Shown: in pieces, positions 53,582 to 63,322 of the stretch | Layout of the letters: each line of letters begins with the position of its first letter | Position numbering within the stretch: position 1 is the first letter of the stretch | NCBI GenBank assembly: GCA_963818205.1 | Contig: CAWFRG010000017.1 | Span: forward strand, 105,853 to 169,852 | Origin: CAVVYV01 sp963818205 | Lineage (GTDB): Bacteria > Actinomycetota > Thermoleophilia > Solirubrobacterales > 70-9 | Direction: 5' to 3' | DNA: 64,000 bases | Translations under genes and position numbers: made by a program | Notes under the pieces: model-generated | Databases searched by the model: none | Told to the model about the DNA's origin: nothing | Seen by the model: the letters and a program-made list of their open reading frames with translations, nothing else

Positions 53582-54529
53582 ATGGAATCGTCGGTAAGCA
53601 CTCTGCGGGTGGGGGCGGAGACATCCGCGGTGGTCGGCAACACGCCGCTCGTCTCCCTGCCGCGCCTGGGGGCCGATGTCGCCGGCGAGGTCGTCGCCAA
53701 GGTCGAGTACTTCAACCCCGGCGGCTCGGTCAAGGACCGGATCGGGGTGGCGATGATCGACAGCGCCGAGCGCGACGGCCTGATCGAGCGGGGGCGCTCG
53801 GTGATCGTCGAGCCGACCAGCGGCAACACCGGGATCGCCCTGGCGCTTGTCTCCGCGGCACGTGACTACCGGTTGATCCTCACCCTGCCGGAGGGGATGA
53901 GCAGGGAGCGCACCGCCCTGCTTCGCACCTACGGCGCCGAGGTCCACGAGACGCCGTCCCTCGGGGGCATGCACGAGGCGGTCCAGCTCGCCGAGGACCT
54001 GGTCCGCGAACACGACGGCTTCATGCCCCAGCAGTTCTCGAACCCCGCCAACCCCGAGATCCACCGCCGGACCACCGCGGAGGAGATCTGGCGCGACCTC
54101 GACGGCCAGGTCGACGCCTTCGTCTCCGGCGTCGGCACCGGGGGGACGATCACCGGCGTCGGCCAGGTGCTGAAGGAGCGGCGCCCCGAGATCCAGGTGT
54201 TCGCGGTTGAGCCGTCCGCCTCTCCCGTTCTCTCCGGAGGGAAGGCCGGGCCGCACAGGATCCAGGGAATCGGGGCCGGCTTCGTCCCCGACGTGCTCGA
54301 CCGATCGGTGATCGACGAGGTGATCGGGGTCAGCGACGAGGACGCGCTGAGGACCGCCCGCGAGTCCGCCCAGCGGGAGGGCCTCCTGGTTGGGATCTCC
54401 GCCGGGGCGGCGATCCACGCGGCGCTCGAGGTCGCCGGCCGCGAGGGGATGGCCGGCAAGCGCGTGGTCGTGGTCGTCCCCGACAGCGGTGAGCGCTATA
54501 TGTCGCTTCCCTTTTTCGCGCCGGAGTAG
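53582..54529 (+). CDS. cysK: Cysteine synthase (O-acetylserine sulfhydrylase)
   Basis: 315 residues, unbroken. VGNTPLVSLPRL; the PLP lysine in FNPGGSVKDRIGVAMID; the substrate loop VEPTSGNTGIAL; phosphate-binding GVGTGGTITGVGQVLKE; GISAGAAIHAAL; and VVVVPDSGERYMS. It makes cysteine from O-acetylserine and sulfide and pairs with cysE 11 bases downstream, so both are cotranscribed. CysK can bind the CysE C-terminus and, with CymR-type Rrf2 regulators, signal cysteine status; such a regulator is at 50509. Confidence 0.96.
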   Translation: MESSVSTLRVGAETSAVVGNTPLVSLPRLGADVAGEVVAKVEYFNPGGSVKDRIGVAMIDSAERDGLIERGRSVIVEPTSGNTGIALALVSAARDYRLILTLPEGMSRERTALLRTYGAEVHETPSLGGMHEAVQLAEDLVREHDGFMPQQFSNPANPEIHRRTTAEEIWRDLDGQVDAFVSGVGTGGTITGVGQVLKERRPEIQVFAVEPSASPVLSGGKAGPHRIQGIGAGFVPDVLDRSVIDEVIGVSDEDALRTARESAQREGLLVGISAGAAIHAALEVAGREGMAGKRVVVVVPDSGERYMSLPFFAPE

Positions 54530-54540
54530 CTTTCTATTCA

Positions 54541-55278
54541 ATGCTTGGACTCGGAACGCTCAGACGAGTGATCGGCGAGGTGACCTCCGACGTCACCTCC
54601 GCCCGCGACCGCGACCCCGCCGCGCAGGGAATCGGCGCGCTCGAGATCCTCTCCGGATGGGCCGGCGTCCAGGCGCTCCTCGCCCATCGGGTCGCCCACG
54701 CGCTCTGGGAAAGCGAGGTGCCGTTCGCCCCCCGGGCGATCGCCTACACCAGCCGGGCGGTGACCGGGGTCGAGATCCATCCCGCCGCCAAGATCGGCTC
54801 GGACTTCTTCATCGACCACGGCTCCGGCGTGGTGATCGGCGAGACCGCCGAGATCGGCGACCGGGTGACGCTCTACCAGGGGGTGACCCTCGGGGGCACC
54901 GGGTTCGCCCGCGGCAAGCGCCACCCGACGCTGGAGGACGACGTCACCGTCGGCTCCGGCGCGAAGCTGCTCGGCCCGGTGACGGTGGGCCGGAACGCCA
55001 AGGTCGGCGCGAACACGGTGGTGATCGAGGACGTGCCGGCCGAGACCACCGTGGTCGGCAACCCCGGCCATCCGGTGCGGGTCGAGGGCCGCCGGGTGGA
55101 GGGCCCCGACACCGACTGGATTCACCTTCCCGACCCGATCCAGGAGGCGATCAAGGAGCTCTCGGACCGGATCGCCGAGCTCGAGAAGCGGCTCGGCGAG
55201 GCGACCCGGGAGGAGGGCGGCACCGCCGAGGTCACCGAGCTCCGCCCGAAGAAGGGCCCCTCCTCCGCGGGCGGCTGA
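54541..55278 (+). CDS. cysE: Serine O-acetyltransferase
   Basis: 245 residues, unbroken. The short N-terminal helical part is followed by the left-handed hexapeptide-repeat helix (IHPAAKIGSDFFIDHGSGVV, IGETAEIGDRVTLYQGVTLG, VTVGSGAKLLGPVTVG) with the catalytic His in FIDHGSG and HP in KRHPTLED. A C-terminal coiled coil (LSDRIAELEKRLGEATREEG) extends past the usual end, and the CysK-binding Ile terminus is replaced by SSAGG. A tight CysE-CysK complex therefore seems unlikely. Confidence 0.94.
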   Translation: MLGLGTLRRVIGEVTSDVTSARDRDPAAQGIGALEILSGWAGVQALLAHRVAHALWESEVPFAPRAIAYTSRAVTGVEIHPAAKIGSDFFIDHGSGVVIGETAEIGDRVTLYQGVTLGGTGFARGKRHPTLEDDVTVGSGAKLLGPVTVGRNAKVGANTVVIEDVPAETTVVGNPGHPVRVEGRRVEGPDTDWIHLPDPIQEAIKELSDRIAELEKRLGEATREEGGTAEVTELRPKKGPSSAGG

Positions 55279-55307
55279 ACCGCGGGACCCGTGGTTATGC
55301 TCGGTTG

Positions 55308-57586
55308 GTGGCCCGAGCCGAGCAAGACCAAGAGATCGCAACGCCTGAGAACGGCTCGATAGACGAGCGCCGCCCTCGGCGCGCCGATCGAGGTCGGCGC
55401 CGACCAGGTCGAGCGCCTGCTCGCCGATCTCAACCCACCGCAGCGCGAGGCGGTCACCCACGGCGAGGGGCCGCTGCTGGTGCTGGCCGGCGCGGGTTCG
55501 GGCAAGACCCGGGTGCTCACCCACCGGGTCGCCTGGCTGCTGGCGACCGGGCAGGCCCGGCCGAACGAGATCCTCGCGATCACCTTCACCAACAAGGCCG
55601 CCGAGGAGATGCGCGAGCGGGTCGCCTCGCTGGTCGGCGGGGTCTCGCGTCGGATGTGGGTGATGACCTTCCACGCCGCCTGCGCCCGGCTGCTGCGGAT
55701 CGAGGCCGAGCGGCTCGGCTACACCAGCCGGTTCACGATCTACGACGAGGCGGACTCGCTGCGGATGCTGAAGCGCTGCCTCGAGGAGCTCGAGGTCGAC
55801 ACCAAGCGCTATCCGCCGCGCGCGGTCCGCGCCCGGATCTCGGACGCGAAGAACCAGCTGATCGACGCCGAGACCTACCAGGAGGCGGCGGCGGGCCGTT
55901 CGAGGAGATGGTCGGCCAGGCCTACCGCCTCTACGAGCGGCGGATGCTCGAAGCCAACGCGATGGACTTCGACGACCTGCTGATGCGGACGGTGAACGTC
56001 CTCGAGCTGTTCGAGGACGTCCGCCGCCGCTACCGCGAGCGCTTCCGCTGGGTCCTCGTCGACGAGTACCAGGACACCAACCACGCCCAGTACCGGCTGC
56101 TGCAGCTGCTCTGCCGGCGCAGGACGGGAACCTGACCGTCGTCGGCGACGAGGACCAGGCGGTCTACGGCTTCCGCGGCGCCGAGGTCCGCAACATCCTC
56201 GAGTTCGAGGACGACTTCCCGGACGCCGCGGTCGTGAAGCTCGAGCAGAACTACCGCTCCACCCAGACGATCCTCTCGGCCGCGAACGCGGTGATCTCGC
56301 ACAACCGCGGCCGGCTCGGCAAGCACCTCTGGTCGGACCTCGGCGAGGGCGAGAAGATCCACGTCACCGAGCTCGAGGACGAGCATGCGGAGGCGCGGTT
56401 CGTCGCCGGCGAGATCGAGGAGCTGGTCGATCGAGAGCGAGCATCGACCGGCGAGCGAGATCGCGGTCTTCTACCGGACCAACGCCCACAGCCGGGTGCT
56501 GGAGGACATCCTCGTCCGCTACGAGCTCCCCTACCAGGTGATCGGCGGGACGAAGTTCTACGAGCGCGCCGAGATCAAGGACGCGATCGCCTACCTCCAG
56601 CTCCTGCGTCAACCCCGCGGACGAGGTCAGCTTCTCGCGGGTGGTCAACTCGCCCGCGCCGCGGGATCGGCGACACCAGCCAGGGCCGGCTCCGCGCCCA
56701 CGCGAACACGACCGGGCGGACGATCTGGGAGGTCGCGCGCGAGCCCGAGGCGGTCCCCGGGCTCGGGGCCGCCGCGATCAAGTCGATCTCGCCGCTTCTC
56801 GGAGCTGATCGAGGGGCTGCGGGCCGAGTTCGAGGGCGGGCCCGGTCGCCGAGCTGCTCGAGGCGCCCTGCTCGAGCGCTCGGGCTATCTCGACACGCTC
56901 CGCGCCGAGCGGACGATCGAGGCCGAGGGGCGGATCGAGAACCTCGAGGAGCTCGTCGGGGTGGCCGCCGAGTTCGACGCGAACCGCGCGGTCGAGGGGC
57001 AGTCGGAGCTCTCGCCGCTGGAGGAGTTCCTCCAGGCGATCTCGCTCTACACCGACCAGGACGACCTCGACCGGGACGAGAGCAAGATCACGCTGATGAC
57101 GCTCCACAACGCCAAGGGGCTCGAGTACGACGCGGTCTTCATCATCGGCTGCGAGGAGGGCGTCTTCCCGCACTCGCGCTCCCTCGAGGAGGGGAACGAG
57201 GAGGAGGAGCGCCGCCTCTGCTACGTCGGGATCACGCGCGCGCGAAAGCGGCTCTGGCTGACCCACGCCCGCAGCCGGCGGATGTTCGCCGGGCGGGAGA
57301 CCGGCTTCCCCTCGCGGTTCCTCTCCGAGCTTCCGGAGGAGCTGGTCGAGCGCGAGGGCACCGAGGAGCAGGCGCTCACCGGCTGGGCGCTGGGCGGCCA
57401 GGCGGCGCCGGAACCGCGGGCCGACGCTGCCAGTTCGCCACCGGGGACGACGTCGTCCATGCCAGCTTCGGCGAGGGCGTGGTCACGGCGGTCGAGCCGG
57501 GCGGGGTGATCGTCGTCCGCTTCGCCGGCGAGGGTGCCGAGCGCAAGCTGATGGCCGACTACGCCCCCCTGCGGAAGGCGGGCTGA
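55308..57586 (+). CDS. pcrA: UvrD/PcrA-type DNA helicase, many frameshifts
   Basis: GTG 55308 lies 6 bases after TATGCT. The superfamily 1 motifs stand in order: LNPPQREAVTHGEGPLLVLA, GAGSGKT (Walker A), ITFTNKAAEEMRERV, VDEYQDTN (Walker B), VVGDEDQAVYGFRGA, QNYRST, TLHNAKGLEYDAVF and VGITRARKRLWLTHAR, then a C-terminal Tudor-like domain (GDDVVHASFGEGVVT). About 755 residues. Shifts near 55373, 55895, 56117, 56425, 56617, 56662, 56803, 56842, 56865 and 57430 are mostly cured by dropping one base. It moves 3'-5' in repair and replication restart. Confidence 0.9.
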
Positions 57587-57587
57587 G

Positions 57588-58466
57588 GTGGCAGCGCCAA
57601 GGTGATCGACGGCAAGGCGGTTGCCGCGGCGGTCCGCGAGCGGGTTCGCGGCCGAGGTCGAGGAGCTCGCGGCGACGCTCGGCCGGCCGCCGGGGCTCGC
57701 CACGGTGCTGGTCGGCGACGATCCCGGCGTCGGAGATCTACGTGCGGCGCAAGCACGAGGCCTGCGAGGAGGTCGGGATCCGCTCGTTCGACCACGAGCC
57801 GGATGCCTCGATCACGCAGGAGCGACCTGCTCGAGCTGGTCGCGGAGCTGAACGACGAACGACGAGGTCGACGGGATCCTCGTCCAGCTCCCGCTCCCGG
57901 ACGGCCTCGACGCGGCCACCGTGATCGCCGCGCTCGATCCCCGGCGAAGGACGTCGACGGCCTGACGCCGACCAGCGCCGGCCTCCTCGCCCGGGGCGAG
58001 CCGGGGCTGGTCCCGGCCACGCCGCAGGGGGTCATGGAGCTGATCGCATCGGCGGGGGTGGATCCCGAGGGCAAGGAGGCGGTGATCGTCGGCCGCTCCA
58101 ACCTGGTCGGCCGGCCGCTGTTCTCGCTGCTGCTCGGCGCCAACGCGACCGTCACGTCTGCCACAGCCGCACGCGGGACCTCGGCGAGGTCTGCCGGCGC
58201 GGCGAGATCCTGGTCGCCGCCGCGGGTCGGCCGAAGCTGGTCACCGCCGAGATGGTCCGTCCGGGCGCCACGGTGATCGACGTCGGCATCAATCGAGACC
58301 GACGACGGGCTGGTCGGCGACGTCGACTTCGAGGCGGTCCGGGAGGTGGCGGGCGCGATCACCCCGGTGCCCGGCGGCGTCGGCCCGATGACGATCGCGA
58401 TGCTGCTGGCCAACACGGTCCAGGCGGCCCGGGAGCGCGCCACCAAGGCCGCCGCGTCCGGCTGAA
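57588..58466 (+). CDS. folD: Methylenetetrahydrofolate dehydrogenase/cyclohydrolase, frameshifted
   Basis: VIDGKAVAAAVRERV, LATVLVGDDP, the catalytic YVRRKHEACEEVGI, DGILVQLPLPDGLD, DVDGLTPTSAGLL, TPQGVMELI, IVGRSNLVGRPL, CHSRTRDL, GATVIDVGIN and TPVPGGVGPMTIAMLLANT are all found, over about 290 residues. Shifts near 57600, 57642, 57733, 57825, 57855, 57945, 58158 and 58295 interrupt the frame. Six are one-base gains, one a two-base gain and one a loss. FolD makes 10-formyl-THF. The high fault density in a housekeeping gene marks this stretch as low-quality consensus. Confidence 0.9.
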
Positions 58467-58547
58467 TCACGCCGCGGGCGTGCTTGAATCCGGGCCGTCC
58501 ACTCTGCGAGTCCGTCTCGTAGCTCGCACCCGATAACGGAGGATCAT

Positions 58548-59406
58548 TTGGACTTCTCAAGGCTTCGGAACGGGGAGATCGTCGCCGGAATCGGCGGCCT
58601 CGCACTGTTCATCTTCATGTTCTTCGACTGGTTCGGCGGTGGGATCGAGGTCTCGACCGGCGGCACCCAGGACGTCCCGGGAATCGGGGAGATCCCGAGC
58701 GAGCCCTCGATCGAGGAGACCGGGGTCAGCGGCTGGGACTCCCTCGCCGACTTCTCCGGCTTCCTGATCGCGCTCGCTGCGGTCTCCGGCGTGGCCCTCG
58801 GGGCGCTCGCGGTGGCGGGCAGACGGATCAACTTGCCGTTCCGCGGGGCGTCGGAACGCTGGTCCTCGGCAACGCTTGCGGTGCTGCTGATCCTCTGGCG
58901 GATCCTCGCCAATCCGGGCGACCTCAAGATCGGGATCTTCCTCGGCCTGATCGCGGCGGTCGCGATCGCGGTCGGCGCCTGGGTGGCGCTGCGCGAGGAC
59001 GGCTTCGAGCCGCTCGTGAAGGTCCCGGGGGACGGACCAAGGCCGCCTCCGCGAGCGCACCGGCGGCGACCCCAACGCCACGCCCCGCCACGGCGCCCAG
59101 CGGCGGCCCCAGCTCTGGCGGGAGCGCGCCGCGACGTCACGCTCGCAGGTGGGAGCGCCGCGAAGAAGACTCGCTCGAGTGGCGAGCACCGCGACGAAGC
59201 GTCGCTCGGGTGGGAGCGCCGCGAAGCAGTCCCAGTCCGGGGGAAGCAAGACCACGACCAAGCGCAGTACCGCCTCCCGCCCCAAATCCAGCGGGTCCTC
59301 GCGGTCGAAGAGCTCGGGCTCGTCTCGCTCGAAGTCGGGCGGCTCTCGTTCGCGCCCCAAGGCGAGCGCGACGCGCCGTAGCTCCTCCGGCGGGCGCAAG
59401 AAGTAG
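58548..59406 (+). CDS. Four-TM protein with long basic Ser/Gly/Lys tail, frameshifted
   Basis: TTG 58548 after GGAGG. Four TM segments: GEIVAGIGGLALFIFMFFDW, SGFLIALAAVSGVALGALAV, SSATLAVLLILWRILAN and IGIFLGLIAAVAIAVGAWVA. Frame changes near 59035 and between 59130 and 59150 lead to a tail of about 120 residues. It is first Ala/Pro/Ser/Thr-rich (SASAPAATPTPRPATAPSGG), then basic: GGSAAKKTRSSG, KRRSGGSAAKQSQSGG and SSGSSRSKSSGSSRSKSGGS, ending RRSSSGGRKK. The tail resembles histone-H1-like or nucleic-acid-binding ends. It is the first of three tandem paralogues. Function unknown. Confidence 0.6.
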
Positions 59407-59555
59407 CGACCCTCGCCGGATCCGGCCATCGTTGCCGCGCCGACGCTTGGCCGTGGCGACGACGGGCCCGTATAGGGTGTTCGCCCAGGTCACACGACCC
59501 ATGCCGGGCGCCAGACACGCGCCGCGCGTCAACAGTCACGGCGGAAGGAGAGTGG

Positions 59556-60041
59556 ATGGATACAGCCAACGTCGGGAGGGGAACGCTGATCGCAGGTGTA
59601 TCGGGCGTCCTTCTCTTCATCTTCATGTTCTTTTCCTGGTTCGGGGTCGACGTCGAGAGCGCCATCCCCGCCGGCATCCCCGAGGACATCGCCAACCAGG
59701 CGATCGAGGAGAGCGGTGTGGACACCACCGCCAACGCCTGGCAGGCGTTCGACGTCATCGACCTGATCCTGCTGCTGGCGGTGATCGCTTCCGTCGGCTT
59801 CGCGATCATCGACATGAGCGGCGCCTCCGTGAGCCTGCCGGTGGCCGGCAGCGCCATTACCACCGGGATCGGCGCGCTCGCCTTCCTGCTGGTGCTCTAT
59901 CGGCTGATCGATCCACCCGATGACCTCGGGCGCGAGATCGGCATCTGGTTGGGTCTGCTCGCGACCGCCGGGATCACCTATGGCGGCTACGAAGGGATGC
60001 AAGAGGAGGGAGCGTCGTTCGGGGACGTCGCGCCCCGCTGA
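59556..60041 (+). CDS. Four-TM protein, paralogue 2
   Basis: 161 residues, unbroken. TM1 GTLIAGVSGVLLFIFMFFSW has the FIFMFF-x-WFG motif also seen in the gene at 58548. An acidic outer loop (IPAGIPEDIANQAIEESGVD) is followed by three more TM segments (IDLILLLAVIASVGFAIIDM, ITTGIGALAFLLVLYRLIDP, EIGIWLGLLATAGITYGGYE). It lacks the basic tail and ends GASFGDVAPR. AGGAGA precedes the ATG. Probably an integral membrane protein of an unnamed actinobacterial family. Confidence 0.75.
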   Translation: MDTANVGRGTLIAGVSGVLLFIFMFFSWFGVDVESAIPAGIPEDIANQAIEESGVDTTANAWQAFDVIDLILLLAVIASVGFAIIDMSGASVSLPVAGSAITTGIGALAFLLVLYRLIDPPDDLGREIGIWLGLLATAGITYGGYEGMQEEGASFGDVAPR

Positions 60042-60068
60042 CCTCCCGTAAGAGCCGGTCGCTGTGAG

Positions 60069-60100
60069 CGGCCGCCCGAATGGGCGGCCGTTTCTTTTCT
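60069..60100 (+). terminator. Terminator after paralogue 2
   Basis: CGGCCGCCC and GGGCGGCCG form a perfect 9-bp stem around GAAT, followed by TTTCTTTTCTT. A strong intrinsic terminator. Confidence 0.9.
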
Positions 60101-60137
60101 TAACAGGTGGTCTGGGGGGGCGTGTAGGTTTCCGGGC

Positions 60138-60539
60138 ATGTCGGGGATGACACTGGGCCAGAGGATCGCCGCCGTTTCCGCGGTGGCACTCGTGATCTCG
60201 CTGTTCCTGGCGTGGGGCGGCGCGGCCGACTCAGCCACGCTGACCGGCTGGGAGAGCCAGAACACCCTCGACATCTACCTGGCGATCGTCGCCGGGCTGG
60301 TCCTGATCGGGGCGGTGATGACGATCAGCGGATCCCCGGGGGGCCTCCCCTTCGCCCCCGCGGCAGCGACCTTCCTGCTCGGCGTGATCGGGACGATCCT
60401 GACGGCCTATGTGTTGATCGACGTGCCCGAAGGGGCCGAGCGGAAGATCGGCATCTACGTTGCGACCGCGGCGATCATCGGGGTAACGGTGGGCTCGTAC
60501 CTACAGCTCCGCGACGAGGTGGCCGAGAGCTATCAGTGA
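60138..60539 (+). CDS. Four-TM protein, paralogue 3
   Basis: 133 residues, unbroken. TM segments IAAVSAVALVISLFLAWGGA, LDIYLAIVAGLVLIGAVMTI, AATFLLGVIGTILTAYVLID and KIGIYVATAAIIGVTVGSYL. The plan and the motif before TM4 (ERKIGIY here, DLKIGIF and GREIGIW in the others) tie it to the two genes before it. The ATG at 60138 is 7 bases after TAGGTT, so it has its own leaderless promoter behind the terminator. Its end overlaps the convergent oxidoreductase by about 65 bases. Confidence 0.7.
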   Translation: MSGMTLGQRIAAVSAVALVISLFLAWGGAADSATLTGWESQNTLDIYLAIVAGLVLIGAVMTISGSPGGLPFAPAAATFLLGVIGTILTAYVLIDVPEGAERKIGIYVATAAIIGVTVGSYLQLRDEVAESYQ

Positions 60540-62470
60540 GGCGGGCGGCGATCCCGCCGGCCACTCGCAGCGAGCAGGCGATGATCGTCATCATCGGGTT
60601 GACCCCGACCGAGGTCGGCAGCAGGCAGGCGTCGGCGACGTAGAGGCCGTCGGTGCCGCGCACGGCGCCGCCGGGGTCGGTGACGCTGGTCTCGGGCTCG
60701 GCGCCCATCCGGGCGGTGCTCATCGGGTGGAAGGCTTCGAGGCGCAGGTCGGGGGGCCGGAGCGCCATCGCTTCGAATTGCTCCAGGCGCCCGCGCGGGA
60801 TCACCCTTACCGGCCCTACGTTGGGATAGACCTCGGTGGCGCCGGCGGCGAAGTGGATCTCGGCCGCGCGGGCGATCCCGAACTGGATCCGGCGCGCCTC
60901 CTCCTTCGTCAGCCCGTAGGAGAGGCGCAGGGAGCCGTTGGAGCTCAGGCCCACCCGACCCTCTGACTCGTCGTGGAGATGGACGCCGATCGAGGCGACG
61001 TGGTCGAAGTGGTGAACGCGGTCGGCGAACTCCGCGCCGACGCCCGGGAGCCACTGGGCGCCGAAGGAGAGCGGGGTGAAGGTCGCCTCCAGGAGGATCC
61101 GCTGCGGTGCCCACTGGTCGACGTAGTAGCTCTGCATGATCCCCTCCCAGCCGCGCACCTCCTCCGGGTAGCGGGCGCCGATCCAGGCGGCCGGATGGAT
61201 GTGCAGGTGGTGCCCGAGGGCGGGGTGGGTGATCCCCGAGCGAAGCAGCAGCTCCGGGGTGCCGAAGGCGCCTCCGGCGCTGATCACGGTATTTGCCCGC
61301 ACCTGCCAGTCGCGGCCGGCCGCGGTATATCCGGCCGCGGTTTTTGTGGCGGCCGATTGTGCTTGGGAGGCCTCCTCCGCGGCCGTGGTCGGCAGCCCCG
61401 CCCGGCAGGCGAGCCCGGTGACCCGGGAGCCCTCGGTGAGCACCCGCTGGACCTTGACCCCGGCGCGGACCCGGGCGCCGGCCGCGACCGCCCGGGGCAG
61501 GTAGGAGACGTGGGCGGCGCGCTTCGCGTCGATCCGGCAGCCGAGCGGGCAGGAGCTGCACTGGACGCAGGCTCCGGCGTTGCGGGCGATCGGTCCGCCG
61601 CTGGCGCCGAGGGCGGCGGCTCCCTCCATGCAGAGCTGGCCGTTTCGTCCCATCCGCTCGGGGTCGACCGGGGTGACCGCCAGCACCTCCTCCGCCTGCT
61701 CGTAGAGGGGGTCGAGATCGGTCGCCCAGGAAACCCCGGAGTCGCGCCATTCGCGCAGGACCTCCGCGGGAGCGCGGAAGCAGGTGCCCGAGTTGATCAC
61801 CGTGGTCCCGCCGACAGTGCGCCCGACGGGGACAGGGATCGCCGGCCTCCCGGAGGCGATCGTCATCCCGCCGTCGCGGTAGAGGAGCGGCAGGCCCTCG
61901 AGCGGATCGGTCGGATAGCTCCTGTGGTCGACGTGGGGCCCCGACTCCAGGACCAGGACGTCGAGCCCCGCCTCCGCCAGCACGGCTGCCGCGGCGGCGC
62001 CGCCGGCACCCGAGCCGACGATCGCGACGTCGCAGTCCTCGCCCTCGCCGCGGGGCCCCATCTCGCCCAGCGGCATGATCCGGGAGGCGGGTACCCTCGC
62101 GAACGGCGCACCGGGACTCGAAGCCGACCACAGTCCGGACGCGCTCGTCGCGGGCCGAGCCCATAATCGTGAGCAGCTTCGCGAGCAGGAGCAGGTCCCC
62201 GTAGAGGGAGAAGCGCGAGCGCTCCATGTTTCTCCATTTACTCCGAGCCGGTGTTCACCCTCGAGCCGGCTGAACCGCCAGGGGAAGGGAAGCCACTCGA
62301 AAGGCGAAAGCGCGAGGCGAACGAGCCGCACGGTGCGGGCGGGCAGGCGGGGCGAGGAAGCGGGCGACCGCCCCTTGACTGGGACTCCGCGTCCTCGGCC
62401 GCCGGCAGCCCGTTGTCGGCTGGGGCGATCGCCTCGGCGATCGCTCGCAGCTCGCCTCCCAAGCTCGGCG
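60475..62470 (-). CDS. GMC-family FAD-dependent oxidoreductase, frameshifted in the N-terminal part
   Basis: The core is one long frame from 62105 to 60475. It has the FAD motif VAIVGSGAGGAAAAAVLAEA, then VLESG, GGTTVINSGTCFRAP, a Cys cluster CVQCSSCPLGCRIDAKRAAH, ISAGGAFGTPELLLRSG, FHPMSTARMG, and VADACLLPTSVGVNPMMTII, with the catalytic His in AFHPMSTARMG. Upstream in other frames, RSRFSLYGDLLLLAKLLTIM and ELRAIAEAIAPADNGLP form the helical N-terminus seen in long-chain alcohol or steroid oxidase-like members. The substrate is probably a lipid or sterol alcohol, by family. Confidence 0.85.
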
Positions 62471-62509
62471 GCCCCGAGCCCCTGCGGGCGCTCCTTCAGC
62501 CGGGGGCGC

Positions 62510-62900
62510 CTCGCCGGAGCCCCGATCCGGCCGGCGAGGGCGTAGAGGAGCAGCGAGGCGCCGACCAGGGAGCCGTCGACGATCCCGTGTCCAGGAGGTA
62601 GACGAAGACGTCGTCCTCGATGAAGGAGATCATCAAGCGCCACCTAGGAGGCCGCCTTGCCCGCCGCAAGCGCCAGCAGCATCGGACGGTGGCGGACCGG
62701 ATCGGGTCCCAGGCGATCCGGCAGGCGAGCGCGGTGATCACCACCATGTAGGCGAAGCCGAGGAGAAGCCAGAGGCGCTCGTCGGTCTCCGGCGCCGGGG
62801 TGAAGTCGCCGAAGTTGTTCACAAACTCGGTCAGCCGCGCCAGGGTCCGTCGGTGGGAGGCCATGAAGAAGAAGCCGGTAACGGCGAAGCCGATCGCCAT
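62510..62900 (-). CDS. Small integral membrane protein, frameshifted
   Basis: From ATG 62900: MAIGFAVTGFFFMASHRRTL, LTEFVNNFGDFTPAPETDER, LWLLLGFAYMVVITALACRI. After shifts near 62700 and 62600 it continues DDVFVYLLDTG and GIVDGSLVGASLLLYALAGR. About 130 residues with four TM segments. It ends next to the oxidoreductase on the same strand, so they may be cotranscribed and the membrane protein may hold or serve the enzyme. Not a family I can name. Confidence 0.5.
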
Positions 62901-63028
62901 CAGTCGTAGGTTCAGGACGACGAAGCGCTCGGCCTTCCCCCCACCAGCATGACTCAGATTCGCGCCCCCGCGTGCGCCGGCGGCATCCTAACTGGCCGCT
63001 GGCCAGGGGCGCGACCTAAATCCGGCGC

Positions 63029-63321
63029 GTGATCGACCGGGAGCAGGTGCTGCACGTCGCGCGGCTCGCGCGGCTGAAGCTGAGCGAGGACGAGGTGGAG
63101 AAGATGTCCTGCGAGCTCTCGGGGATCCTCGATCACGTCGAGCGGATCTCCGAGCTCGACCTCGACGGGGTGGAGCCGACCTCGCACGTGATCGAGCTGG
63201 AGAACGTGCTGCGGCCCGACGAGCCACGGCCGAGCTGGCCGCGCGAGCGATCTGAGACCGCGCCCGACCCGGCCGACGGCGCCTTCCGCGTTCCCTCGCC
63301 CGCAGGCGTGAGGGGGTCGTA

Positions 63322-63322
<1 letters not shown>
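63029..63322 (+). CDS. gatC: Asp/Glu-tRNA amidotransferase subunit C
   Basis: 97 residues, unbroken: DREQVLHVARLARLKLSEDE, LSGILDHVERISELDLDGVE, PTSHVIELENVLRPDEPRPS. GTG at 63029 is 6 bases after TAAATC, so it is probably leaderless. Its TAA overlaps the gatA ATG. GatC stabilises GatA in GatCAB, which converts Glu-tRNA-Gln and Asp-tRNA-Asn to the amides. Confidence 0.93.
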
